NCBI RefSeq assembly: GCF_014295035.1
Contig: NZ_CP060404.1
Span: forward strand, 7,976,501 to 8,040,500
Direction: 5' to 3'
DNA length: 64,000 nt
Origin: Streptomyces buecherae
Lineage (GTDB): Bacteria > Actinomycetota > Actinomycetes > Streptomycetales > Streptomycetaceae
Shown: one piece after another, positions 17,559-26,382 of the stretch
How positions within the stretch are numbered: the stretch's first letter is position 1
Layout: each line of letters opens with the position of its first letter
Notes under the pieces: generated by a model
Seen by the model: only the letters and a program-made list of their open reading frames with translations
Databases searched by the model: none
Told to the model about the DNA's origin: nothing
Position numbers and translations under genes: made by a program

Positions 17559-18677
17559 TCAGGCGGCCCAGGAGTACGGGTTGGGGTAGTCCGGGGTGCG
17601 TCCGAGGGCGCGCGCCGCGCGGTGCGCCCAGTACGGGTCGCGCAGCAGCTCCCGGCCGAGCAGCACCGCGTCCGCCTCGCCGGACTGGAGGATCTTCTCG
17701 GCCTGCTCCGGCTCGGTGATCTTGCCGACGGCCGCGACCGGAAGGTCGGTCTCCGTCTTCACCCGGGCCGCGAAGGGGACCTGGTAGCCGGGGCCGGTGG
17801 GGATGCGGACGCCGGTGGCGTTGCCGCCGGTGGAGACGTCGAGCAGGTCCACGCCGTGGGCGTGCAGGTCGCGCGCGAAGCGCACCGTGTCGTCGGCCGT
17901 CCAGCCGAGCGGGCCGTCGGCCGCCGAGTCGTCCGCCCGCGCGGTCTCCTGCAACCAGTCGGTCGCCGAGATCCGGAAGAAGACCGGCAACTCCCGTGGC
18001 CACACCGCGCGTACCGCGTCCACGACCCGGAGCGCGAAGCGGGTGCGGTTCTCGTACGAGCCGCCGTACGCGTCCGTGCGGTGGTTGCTGTGCGGGGAGA
18101 GGAACTCGCCGATCAGGTACCCGTGCGCGCCGTGCACCTCGATGACCTCGAAGCCGGCGGCGAGCGCGCGCCGGGCCGCGTCCGCGAACTGGCCGACGAT
18201 CTCGTCTATCCGCTCCTCCGTCAGCTCGTCGGGGACCGGGTGGTCGGCGTCGAAGGCGATCGGGCTCGGCCCGACCGGCTGCCAGCCGTGCTGCGCGGGG
18301 TCGGTGATCGGGGCGCCGCCGCGCCAGGGGCGGTCGGTGCTCGCCTTGCGCCCGGCGTGGGCGATCTGGATTCCCGGGACGGTGCCGTGCTCCTTGAGTG
18401 ACGTGGTGATCCGGCGCAGCGCCTCGACCTGGGTGTCGTTCCAGATGCCCAGGTCGGCGGGGCTGATCCGGCCCTCGGGGGAGACGGCGGTGGCCTCGAC
18501 CAGGATGAGGCCGGCGCCGCCGACGGCCCGCGAGGTGTAGTGCGTGTGGTGCCAGTCGCCCGCCACACCGGCGTTCGGCCCGAAGACCTCGGCGGAGTAC
18601 TGGCACATCGGGGCCATCCAGATGCGGTTCGGGATGGTCAGCGTCCGCAGGGTGTACGGCTCGAACAGGGCGCTCAC
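17559..18677 (-). CDS. Old yellow enzyme, YqjM type (NADH:flavin oxidoreductase)
   Basis: A 372-residue FMN-dependent TIM-barrel ene-reductase. YqjM-class hallmarks are present: MAPMCQYS with the FMN-tuning Cys, IQIAHAGRKA with the two His that bind the substrate carbonyl, and GFEVIEVHGAHGYLIGEFLSP. It reduces activated C=C bonds of enals, enones or xenobiotics using NADPH. The start ATG 18677 follows GGAG. A nine-base inverted repeat around the promoter (18711-18770) may be where a repressor binds. Confidence 0.93.
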   Translation of the reverse strand: MSALFEPYTLRTLTIPNRIWMAPMCQYSAEVFGPNAGVAGDWHHTHYTSRAVGGAGLILVEATAVSPEGRISPADLGIWNDTQVEALRRITTSLKEHGTVPGIQIAHAGRKASTDRPWRGGAPITDPAQHGWQPVGPSPIAFDADHPVPDELTEERIDEIVGQFADAARRALAAGFEVIEVHGAHGYLIGEFLSPHSNHRTDAYGGSYENRTRFALRVVDAVRAVWPRELPVFFRISATDWLQETARADDSAADGPLGWTADDTVRFARDLHAHGVDLLDVSTGGNATGVRIPTGPGYQVPFAARVKTETDLPVAAVGKITEPEQAEKILQSGEADAVLLGRELLRDPYWAHRAARALGRTPDYPNPYSWAA

Positions 18678-18710
18678 GACTACTCCACTTCGCGGGGCGA
18701 TGGGGTGCGG

Positions 18711-18770
18711 GTTTGTACGGTGCTGATCGTAGTACGTCGCTCATCAAATTACGAGACCCCTCGTACAAAC
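18711..18770. promoter_or_regulatory. Split inverted repeat in the OYE promoter
   Basis: GTTTGTACG at 18711-18719 and its exact inverse CGTACAAAC at 18762-18770, 42 bases apart, flank the region where the old yellow enzyme promoter must lie. A looping or dual-site repressor would fit. The repeat is perfect, but its role is inference. Confidence 0.4.
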
Positions 18771-18833
18771 GCTGCGGGGCGGGGCGGCGGCCCCACGCCT
18801 CCACCCCGCCCCGCCCGCCCCGGGCGCGCGCCA

Positions 18834-19937
18834 CTACGACCGCCGCGCCCCGCCCCGCGCCCCGTCGGCCGCGCCGCTGCCCGCACCCCGCTGCCGGGGC
18901 CAGGTCGGCGCCGGGCCGCCCCACACGCGGCGCCGCCCCGGCCGCTCCGTGGGGCGCGTGGACTCCCAGACCCGCCGCCACCGCGCCGCCCGCCGGACCC
19001 CGTCCGCCGGCGGCGCCGCGGCCGGGGTGGGCGGCGTGTCGGCGGCCTCCACCGCTCCGCGCAGCGCCCCGTACCAGCCCACGTCCGACTCCGCCCACAA
19101 CGCGTTGACCTCGCGCATCATGCGATCGCGGAACGCCGGCGCCGTCTCGTCCGGGCGCGCCACGACCGGCCGGCCGAAGCGCACGCTGATCGGAGCGGGG
19201 TCGCGCCGGGGCAGCGCGTCGCCCGGCGGCAACGCCGCGAACGTGCCCCGCACCGCCACCGGCACGGCCGGCACCCCGGCATCCAGGCACAGCCGCGCGG
19301 CGCCCAGCCGGAACCAACCCATCCAGCCGTCACGGGAGCGCGACCCCTCGGGGAACAGCAACACGCTCCAACCGCTGTCGATCAACCGCGTCGCCAACCC
19401 GGCACCGTGGCCGCGCCGCCCGGTCTCGCGGTCGCCGCGCCGGTCCACCGGGAAGGCGTTGAACAGCAACGCCGTCGTCACCCCGGTCAGCCGCGAGGCG
19501 AAGAAGTGGTCGGCCGCCGCGCCCACCGTCGTCCGGGCCGCGACGGGCCCCGGCAGCGCCCCCAGGATCAACGGCGTGTCGAGGTGGCTGGCGTGGTTGG
19601 CCACGAACACCACCGGGCCCCGCAGCCCCGCCAGGTGCTCGCGCCCCGTCACCACGGGCCGGGCGTGCGCCCACAGCAGCGGCTTCAGCACGCCGGTACG
19701 CAGCGCGTCGCGGGCCAGCGCGGCCGGTGCCGACCGGGCCCAGGCGGTACGGAACGGTGCCCGCGCCGCGTCCTGCTCGGCCGGCAGTCCGCGCGGCGGT
19801 CTGGCCCGCCCCCGCCAGTCGCGTCCCTGGCGCACCAGGGCCAGGTCGCGACGGAGGCTCCCACCGCTCCCGCGCGCCGCGCCGCCGAGCCACCGGGCGG
19901 CCCGGTTGCCGGGTCCGCTGTCCTGGCCGCCCGTCAC
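18834..19937 (-). CDS. PlsC-type lysophospholipid/glycerol-phosphate acyltransferase
   Basis: A 367-residue enzyme starting at GTG 19937, which overlaps the LarA-homologue stop (GTGA). It has the catalytic H-x4-D as NHASHLDTP (residues 114-122), the FPEGSRSRDG block and the PVAVRGTF block of 1-acyl-glycerol-3-phosphate acyltransferases, which move an acyl chain from CoA or ACP to a hydroxyl at the membrane. The C-terminal 75 residues are a Pro/Arg/Gly-rich tail without homology I recognise. As the last gene of the lar/acyl operon it is presumed to acylate that pathway's product; it could also be a generic phospholipid enzyme. Confidence 0.85.
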   Translation of the reverse strand: MTGGQDSGPGNRAARWLGGAARGSGGSLRRDLALVRQGRDWRGRARPPRGLPAEQDAARAPFRTAWARSAPAALARDALRTGVLKPLLWAHARPVVTGREHLAGLRGPVVFVANHASHLDTPLILGALPGPVAARTTVGAAADHFFASRLTGVTTALLFNAFPVDRRGDRETGRRGHGAGLATRLIDSGWSVLLFPEGSRSRDGWMGWFRLGAARLCLDAGVPAVPVAVRGTFAALPPGDALPRRDPAPISVRFGRPVVARPDETAPAFRDRMMREVNALWAESDVGWYGALRGAVEAADTPPTPAAAPPADGVRRAARWRRVWESTRPTERPGRRRVWGGPAPTWPRQRGAGSGAADGARGGARRS

Positions 19938-21511
19938 GAGACGTCCGCCAGGGTCAGCGGCGGGGCGTGCAGGTAGGTGATCTCCGGGCTGCCGCCCACC
20001 GTGTGTGACGCCAACTGGAGGGCGTCGGCCAGCGTGCTGGCCGCGCGGAACCCGAGGCGGGAGGCGACCGCCGGATCGGCGCCGACGAAGATGACGTCGC
20101 CCAGGTGCTCCCTGGCGTGCGCGCACCAGTACCACATGTAGAACGGGTGCACCCCGTGGTACGCGTAGCTCCTGCGGTACAGGTGGACGTACCACGGGTC
20201 GGTCGCGAACTGCTCCTCGAACTTGCTCTCCACCACGGCCGGGTCGGTCGACTGCGTCAGCACGTCCTCGTAGAAGTCGAGGTAGCTCGGGTGGTGCACG
20301 GTGTGGAACTCGTTCGGCAGCGGGTGGTAGAAGATGCCCACGCCGCCGCGCCGGACGATGGGCTTGTTCAGGTACATGTTGAACAGGTAGCCGAGCCCCA
20401 TCGAGGCGACCAGGATCGGGTTCATCACCGAGTTGACGTTGTACGGGCACAGGTACGGCACCCCGAACACCCCCACGTCCGCCTGCCCCGACACCGGCGT
20501 GACCTGCTGCCGGTGCACGTGCCGCAGCGTGATGGGGTGCACCGCGCTCGGCGCGCCCGCGGCGACGCTGGTCACGCCCCAGGGCGCGGCCACCCGGTGG
20601 AAGGCGCGCCGGCGCAGCGCGGGCGACAGCAGCCGGGAGCCGCGCCGCGCCCCGATGAACGCCGCCTGGTCCGCCGCGTTCCACTCCCACTCGCGCTTGC
20701 TGAGGAAGCCCAGTGGCTGGGGGAAGGCGTCGTTGTTCAGCGCGGTCTCGATCGTGAACACCCTGACCTGACCGCCGATCAGGTCCTGCATGCGGTCGTA
20801 GGAGTGGTGCATGGCCGAGCGGGCCGGGTCGTTGAAGGAGCGCGAGCCGCGCAGGGTGTCCACGTTGTGGTGGTGGCGCAGGCTGCGGTAGCTGGCCAGG
20901 CCCACCGACACCGACTTGGACCCGCCGTTCATCGCCACCAGCGTGATGTTCACGTACACGATCAGGTCGCTCTCCGCCGCCCGGCGGTTGATCTCCACGT
21001 CCTCGCCGTGTCCGGTCTGGCCGAGGTGGAGCAGGTTCTCCTGGTCCTCCGCGTCGTGGTTGCGCAGGTGCCGGGGGAAGAACGAGCGGAAGACCCGGTC
21101 GCCCACCACGTGCCGCAGTTCGGCCGGCGTCATGCGGCGGTGCAGCGCGTTGGCCGCGATCAGCTCCACGTCGTCCACCCGGTGCGCGGCGGCCAGCTCC
21201 AGCACGTGCTCGATGATCCGCTGCCGGATGTCCGGGCTGCGCATGGGCGGCAGTGGCAGCGACAGGTCGTCGAAGACGATGGTCAGCCGCATGCCGGGGC
21301 GCAGCAGCGCGGGCAGCGGATCGCTGCCGTGCGGCTGGTGCAGCGCCCGGGTGATCGCCGCGTCCAGGTCCCGGATGCCGGGCAGGCACGCGGGCGGGTA
21401 GACGACCCGGGCGCCGTGCGGCAACTGCTCGAGTCGGAAGCCCTCCCCCTCGCACACCAGCAACGGCGGTGTCCGCTCGTCGACTTCGAGGACCAGTCCG
21501 GGTCTGCTCAC
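19934..21511 (-). CDS. LarA-superfamily nickel-pincer enzyme, divergent
   Basis: A 525-residue protein starting at GTG 21511 (AAGGAG seven bases upstream), overlapping the previous stop as GTGA. The N-terminal DUF2088/LarA domain is clear: TIVFDD (LarA DxTR region), LIAANALHRRMTPAE (canonical GTHRxMT, His at about 124), NHDAED, MNGGSKSVSVGLAS (Lys about 199, the position that binds the NPN cofactor in LarA) and LRHHHN (His ligand region). Differences: the Arg of the DxTRP loop is Leu (DDLSLPLP), and the catalytic His normally in the pH-x-x-aG segment is missing (ITLVAMNGG). It is about 100 residues longer than lactate racemase. With larBCE in the same operon, cofactor loading is likely; the substrate is unknown. 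Confidence 0.82.
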   Translation of the reverse strand: MSRPGLVLEVDERTPPLLVCEGEGFRLEQLPHGARVVYPPACLPGIRDLDAAITRALHQPHGSDPLPALLRPGMRLTIVFDDLSLPLPPMRSPDIRQRIIEHVLELAAAHRVDDVELIAANALHRRMTPAELRHVVGDRVFRSFFPRHLRNHDAEDQENLLHLGQTGHGEDVEINRRAAESDLIVYVNITLVAMNGGSKSVSVGLASYRSLRHHHNVDTLRGSRSFNDPARSAMHHSYDRMQDLIGGQVRVFTIETALNNDAFPQPLGFLSKREWEWNAADQAAFIGARRGSRLLSPALRRRAFHRVAAPWGVTSVAAGAPSAVHPITLRHVHRQQVTPVSGQADVGVFGVPYLCPYNVNSVMNPILVASMGLGYLFNMYLNKPIVRRGGVGIFYHPLPNEFHTVHHPSYLDFYEDVLTQSTDPAVVESKFEEQFATDPWYVHLYRRSYAYHGVHPFYMWYWCAHAREHLGDVIFVGADPAVASRLGFRAASTLADALQLASHTVGGSPEITYLHAPPLTLADVS

Positions 21512-23823
21512 GCGTAGCTCCTTGTCGCTGTGCTGGCATCGCCGGCCCGCACCGTCTCGGTCAGCGCCTCCCACCGGGTGCCCGCGTGCGCGCCCCAGCG
21601 CACGACGGGCCAGTGCCGGCGCGCGGCGTACCGGTAGAGCCGCAGGTCGGGGTTGACCGCGCAGGGCCGGCCGACCGAGGCCAGGAAGGGCCGGTCGGAG
21701 TAGCTGTCGGCGTACGCGTACGAACGTCGCAGGGACAGCCCGTGCTCGCGCGCGTACTCGCGCAGCCACGCGGCGCGCGCCTCGCCGACCACCGGCGGGG
21801 CGACCAGCCGGCCGGAGAGCACGCCGCCCCGGCTCTCCATCCGGCAGGCCACGATGTCGTCGAAGAGCGGGCGCAGCGGCTCGACCAGCAGGTCCAGGCT
21901 GCCGGTGACCAGGACGGTGCGGTGCCCGGCGGCGCGGTGCTCGCGCGCCCGGCGCACCGCCTCCGGCAGCACCCGCCGCAGCAGCGCGTCCGCCAGCGCG
22001 TCCCGCACCAGGTTCCGCAGCGCGGCGGCGTCGGCGCCCTGGTAGCGGCGCAGGAAGGCGCGGACGAACGCCGCCCGGTCGGCGCGCTCCGCGCGCAGGT
22101 AGCGGGGCACCGCGCGGGCCAGATCGAGCAGCTCGGCCGCGTGGCCGGGCAGCGAGCCGGAGCCGAGGCGGGCCCACAGGTAGGACTCGACCATGTCGGC
22201 GGCCACGACGGTGCCGTCGAGGTCGAACACGGCGGCGACGTCGCCCGCCGGCGGCAGCGCGCGGGGCGCCGCGCGCCCCCGACCGGCCGCCGCCCCGCGC
22301 GACCCCATGGCGTCGCGCAGCCGCCGGGTGACCGCCGGGCAGTGCACCTCCTCCAGGTAGCCGCGCCAGTCAAGGCCGCGCGCATCGAAGCCGCGCTCGG
22401 CCGCCAGCTCCGGCGGCAGCGAGCGGTGCAGGGCCATCAACTCCCGGTCGTCGTAGCGGCCCTGCGCGCCGGTGTACGGCTGATACACCTCGAAGTAGTG
22501 CCGCTGGCGGGCGAGTTCGCCGCGCCGGTGGCGCAGCGCGCGATCCCGCTCCTGGACCCGCTCGCCGCCGGGCAGCCACTCCAGCGCGCTCCCGGCCGCC
22601 GCGACGACCCGGTCGGCGAGGTCGAGCGCCGTCCGCACCCGCGCCGGGCTCTGGAACCGCCACCGGGCGTGCCGCAGATGGCCGCGCCCGGACGGATCGG
22701 GCAGCGGATGCCGGGTGAAGTACGCGTCCAGGTGGTCGTGGAACGCCCCGTAGGTCAGCGGGTTGCCGGCCCCGGAGCCGACGTGGAAGTAGTGCGGGGC
22801 GTCCGCCGGCGGTGTCGCCGCGGCAGCGGCCAGGATCGCGTTGACCACCAGGTCCGCCGGGATGACGTCCAGGACGGCGTCCGGATCGCCCGGCAGGTCC
22901 CACATGGCCCCCGTCCCGTAGTCGATGATCAGCGGGTCGAGCATCTTGTGCCCGTCGATCCAGCCCGGGTACGGGTGGTGCAGCGCGCTCTCGACGATGG
23001 CCGGCCGCAGCACGGTCAGGGGCCGCCCGGCCCAGCTCTCCTCGGTGGCGCGTTCGGCCAGCGCCTTGGTGCAGGTGTACACGTCCGTCCACCCCAGCGC
23101 GTTGGCCCGGGCCCGCCCGTAGGCGACCAGCCGCCGCGCCACCCACGCCCGCCTGGCCTCCTCGGCGTGCCCGGCCACCACCTGGTTGCCGCACGGCGCG
23201 TGCGCCCGGTCCGCCTCCCGCAGCAGCCGGCGCAGCACCTCCGGGCGCCGCGAGTCCCGCTCGACCTCCGCGCGTACGGTCTGGCTGGCGGCCAACTCCT
23301 GCCGCCAGTCCACCGTGTGCCGCAGCGGCTCCTCGCGCACCGTGCCGTGGCCGGGTGCCGACACGTAGGCGGTGGAGACGTAGACCAGGTGCGGCGGGAC
23401 GGGCTGGCGGGCCAACTGCTCGCACAGTCGGACGGCCCCGGCGACGTTGGAGCCGAACGCCTCGTCGATGGGCGGGTCGAAGGTGACCGCCGACGCGCAG
23501 TGGATGACCGTGTCCAGGTCGTCCGGCAGCCCCGTCACACTCTCCAGATCGCCCTCGACGACCTGGACACGGCGCGCCGCGTCGGCCAACTCGTCGTCGC
23601 CGCCCGGCCGTTCGTGCCACCGCCGAAACACGTCCTTGCGCAGCAGCCGCACCAGACGGTCACGGCCCCCACACCCGCCCCGGCCGCGCAACAGGAGGCT
23701 GACGCGGGTGTCGGGGTGATCGGCGAGCAGCCGCTCCAGCACGGCCTGCCCGATGAATCCGGTGGCCCCGGTGAGGAGGACGTGCGCCCCCTTCAGGCTG
23801 GTGACGGCGTAGGTGCGCGGCAT
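21508..23823 (-). CDS. Fatty acyl reductase (NAD-binding 4/SDR) fused to HAD-IB phosphatase
   Basis: A 771-residue two-domain protein starting at ATG 23823 behind GAGGA. Residues 10-500: a male-sterility/FAR-type extended SDR with LLTGATGFIGQ (18-26), VIHCASAVTF (107-116), VYVSTAYVSAPG (148-159) and the catalytic Y-x-x-x-K as YTCTK (249-253). Residues 530-771: HAD-IB phosphatase with DLDGTVVAAD, VTGSLD and YADSYSDRPFL. FAR domains reduce acyl-CoA or acyl-ACP to aldehyde or alcohol with NADPH; HAD-IB domains remove phosphate from small molecules or lipids. Its stop overlaps the LarA-homologue start, so the two are translationally coupled. Confidence 0.85.
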   Translation of the reverse strand: MPRTYAVTSLKGAHVLLTGATGFIGQAVLERLLADHPDTRVSLLLRGRGGCGGRDRLVRLLRKDVFRRWHERPGGDDELADAARRVQVVEGDLESVTGLPDDLDTVIHCASAVTFDPPIDEAFGSNVAGAVRLCEQLARQPVPPHLVYVSTAYVSAPGHGTVREEPLRHTVDWRQELAASQTVRAEVERDSRRPEVLRRLLREADRAHAPCGNQVVAGHAEEARRAWVARRLVAYGRARANALGWTDVYTCTKALAERATEESWAGRPLTVLRPAIVESALHHPYPGWIDGHKMLDPLIIDYGTGAMWDLPGDPDAVLDVIPADLVVNAILAAAAATPPADAPHYFHVGSGAGNPLTYGAFHDHLDAYFTRHPLPDPSGRGHLRHARWRFQSPARVRTALDLADRVVAAAGSALEWLPGGERVQERDRALRHRRGELARQRHYFEVYQPYTGAQGRYDDRELMALHRSLPPELAAERGFDARGLDWRGYLEEVHCPAVTRRLRDAMGSRGAAAGRGRAAPRALPPAGDVAAVFDLDGTVVAADMVESYLWARLGSGSLPGHAAELLDLARAVPRYLRAERADRAAFVRAFLRRYQGADAAALRNLVRDALADALLRRVLPEAVRRAREHRAAGHRTVLVTGSLDLLVEPLRPLFDDIVACRMESRGGVLSGRLVAPPVVGEARAAWLREYAREHGLSLRRSYAYADSYSDRPFLASVGRPCAVNPDLRLYRYAARRHWPVVRWGAHAGTRWEALTETVRAGDASTATRSYA

Positions 23824-24074
23824 GGCTTCCTCTGGGTCGGCGACGACGGGGGACGGGGGAGGGGGATGGAGGCACGGCACGGTGAGCGGGCGGACGGATG
23901 GGCGCCACGGTGGCGGCGCGAGCGCCGGCCGCAGGCTGCCGGGCCGCCGGGCCGCCGACGGGAGGCGGTCGTGGGGGAGCGGTCCGACGGCGGTGGTCGC
24001 GTGCCGCCGCCGGGCCGGCGGGCCGGCCGGCGGCGTACGCCCCGGTGCGGGGGAGACGAGGGAGCGGCGGGCGA

Positions 24075-25700
24075 TCAGGTGTGGCCCGGGGGCTGGCGCG
24101 GGACCGCGCGGGCGGGGGGCTCGCGCAGGTAGTTGCTGATGGCCGCCGCGCAGACCTGCCGGACCGGCCACCCCAGGGCCCGCGCGGCACGCTCCGCGTC
24201 GGCCAGCTCCGGCTGCACCGTGACCTCACCGCCCGGCACGTCGGCGATCTTGACCGGCACGTACTGCTCCCGCCCGGGCGGGCCGACGGCCACCGTCACC
24301 ACCCGGCGCGGCAGCGTAGTGCGCCGCTGTACGGACCAGCGCACGCCCAACGTCGTGGTGTGCCGCAGCAGTACGTCGGTGACGGCGGGCCGCACCTCGG
24401 CCGCGCACAGTGCCGTGACCAGCCGACCCGGCCGACCACGGCGGCCGACGGTACCGATCGTCCAGCAGTCCCACGCCCCGGCCGCGCGCAGCGCGTCGAG
24501 CACCGACGGCCACAACCGGGGGTCCAGGTCGTCCACGGTGCTCTCGACCACCACGACCTCGCCCGAGACCGCGGCCGACGGCACGTCAAGGGCCTCGCCC
24601 AGCACGACGCGCGTGATGTTGGGCCCCTCAGCGGTGTCCCGGCTGCCCCCGCCGACACCGACCGCGCGCACCGTCATCGCGGCCATGGGCCCCGGCGTGG
24701 CGACCGCCGCCACCAGCGCGGCCCCGGTCGGCGTCGTACGCTCCCCGGTCAGCTCGCCCGCGACCAGCGCGAGCCCGTGCCGCGCGGCGATGCGGAGCAC
24801 GGCGGGCACCGGCACCGGCAGTCGGCCGTGGGCGCTGTCGACGTGCCCGCTGCCCGCGGCCAGCGCGGAACAGGTGACCTGGGCGCCCGCGGCCAGCAAC
24901 CCCAGGTCGGCCAGAGCCGCCGCGCAACCCACCACGTCCGCCAGCGCGTCGTGCGCCCCGACCTCGTGGAAGTGCACCTGCTCCGGCGCCGTGCCGTGCA
25001 CCAGCGCCTCGGCCTCGGCGAGCAGCTCGAAGACCCGGCGCGCGAAGCGGGCGACGTCAGGCGCCAGGCGCGCGGCGGCGAGCAGCGCGAGCACCTGCGG
25101 CAGGCGCCGGGCGTGGTCGGGGACGGACGGCCGCTCCACGTGGGCCCGTAGGCAGGCGAACCCACCGCGCCGCGCGGGCCGGGTGCGCACCGCGAGGCCG
25201 GGCACGTCGAGGGCGGCCACCGCGTCGGCCACCACGCGCGGGTCGGCCCCCGCGTCCACCAGCGCGGCCAGCAGCATGTCGCCCGCGACGCCGGCGGTGC
25301 AGTCCAGGTGGGCCGCCCGCACCGGCGCGCCGCCCACGCCCGCCGGCGCCGGCGCGCCCGGGGCCGCCTGGCTGCCCGACGGTCCCTGCGGCTCGGCCGT
25401 GTCGCAGGGCTCCGGGGCGGCGGGCACGGCCGGCGGCGCGGCGCCCTGCCGGGGCTCGGCCACCGGACGGGACCCGGCGTGCGGGGAAGGCGGCTGCGGC
25501 GCGGCGGGGGCCGGTCGCTCCGTGGGCGTGGTCGAGGCCGGCCCCGCCTCGGGGGGTTCGCTCATCGCGTGCGTCTCCATGTCGTGTCGCGGCCCGCTCT
25601 CCATGCGGGCCAGTGGCGCCTGGTACGCCTCGTCCGTCCCGGGCCGAGCGGGCGCCGCACCCGGCGGCTGCGCGCCGCTGAGCGGCTTCGGCTCAGTCAC
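24075..25700 (-). CDS. larC: LarC, nickel insertion protein for NPN cofactor
   Basis: LarC is the CTP-dependent cyclometallase that inserts nickel to finish the nickel-pincer nucleotide. Family marks: AHLDCTAGVAGDM, PEQVHFHEVGAHDALADVVG, GERTTPTGAALVAAV, then a C-terminal region (about residues 370-530) matching LarC2. At GTG 25700 it overlaps the larB stop by eight bases and encodes 541 residues, but the LarC homology starts only near residue 128; the leader is a Pro/Ala-rich string. ATG 25565, nine bases after GGAG, would remove the first 45 residues. There is no frameshift between LarC1 and LarC2 as in Lactobacillus; here they are one chain. A 251-base gap follows before the FAR gene. Confidence 0.9.
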   Translation of the reverse strand: MTEPKPLSGAQPPGAAPARPGTDEAYQAPLARMESGPRHDMETHAMSEPPEAGPASTTPTERPAPAAPQPPSPHAGSRPVAEPRQGAAPPAVPAAPEPCDTAEPQGPSGSQAAPGAPAPAGVGGAPVRAAHLDCTAGVAGDMLLAALVDAGADPRVVADAVAALDVPGLAVRTRPARRGGFACLRAHVERPSVPDHARRLPQVLALLAAARLAPDVARFARRVFELLAEAEALVHGTAPEQVHFHEVGAHDALADVVGCAAALADLGLLAAGAQVTCSALAAGSGHVDSAHGRLPVPVPAVLRIAARHGLALVAGELTGERTTPTGAALVAAVATPGPMAAMTVRAVGVGGGSRDTAEGPNITRVVLGEALDVPSAAVSGEVVVVESTVDDLDPRLWPSVLDALRAAGAWDCWTIGTVGRRGRPGRLVTALCAAEVRPAVTDVLLRHTTTLGVRWSVQRRTTLPRRVVTVAVGPPGREQYVPVKIADVPGGEVTVQPELADAERAARALGWPVRQVCAAAISNYLREPPARAVPRQPPGHT

Positions 25701-26382
25701 CGTGCACCGCGTTGATCACCTTCGCCGCGTGGACCGCGGCCCCGAAGCCGTTGTCGATGTTGACGACCGTCAGGCCGGGCGCGCAGGCGGCGAGCATCGA
25801 GCCCAGGGCGGTGACGCCACCCGACGCCACCCCGTACCCCACGCTCGTGGGCACCCCGACCACCGGCGCGCGCAACAGGCCGGCCACCACGCTGGGCAGG
25901 GCGCCGTCCATGCCGGCCACGACGAGCGCGCAGTCGACGTCGTGCAACCGCGGCAACTGCGCGAACAGCCGGCCGATGCCCGCGACGCCCACGTCGTCCA
26001 CCAGCGTCGCTCCCACCCCCAGCGCCGCCAGCGTGGCCAGGCACTCGCGTGCCACCGGCAGGTCGCAGGTCCCGGCCGTCAGCACGCCGACCCTCCCGCG
26101 CGGCGGTGGCAGCGGGCCCACCGTGACCGTCCGCGCCACCTCGTCGACGCACACGGGGTCGGTGCCGAACGCGGTGGGCGCGGCGGCCAGCACCTCATCC
26201 GGGCACCGGGTCGCCAGGGCCGGCGCGCCCGGGTCGCCCGCGCGCAGCTCGGCCAGCAGCCGCAGCGTCTGGGCCACCGTCTTGGCCTGCGCGAACACCA
26301 CCTCCGGCACCCCGGTCCGGTCGCGTCGCGCGATGTCGAGCCGGGCGTAGTCGGCCACCCGCAGGGCCTCGGTCTCGCTCAC
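25693..26382 (-). CDS. larB: LarB, pyridinium-3,5-biscarboxylate mononucleotide synthase
   Basis: A 229-residue PurE-like protein that carboxylates and hydrolyses nicotinic acid adenine dinucleotide in the first NPN step. Diagnostic segments are GVLTAGTCDLPVA, VPTSVGYGVASGG and VVNIDNGFGAAVHA. The start GTG 26382 overlaps the larE stop as GTGA, and the end overlaps larC, so translation of larE-larB-larC is coupled. Length is normal for LarB. Confidence 0.93.
   Translation of the reverse strand: MSETEALRVADYARLDIARRDRTGVPEVVFAQAKTVAQTLRLLAELRAGDPGAPALATRCPDEVLAAAPTAFGTDPVCVDEVARTVTVGPLPPPRGRVGVLTAGTCDLPVARECLATLAALGVGATLVDDVGVAGIGRLFAQLPRLHDVDCALVVAGMDGALPSVVAGLLRAPVVGVPTSVGYGVASGGVTALGSMLAACAPGLTVVNIDNGFGAAVHAAKVINAVHGD

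Noticed and set aside
21469..24132. An 887-codon plus-strand frame across the FAR-HAD gene
   Set aside because: Shadow frame; the minus strand carries full catalytic motifs for SDR and HAD domains.
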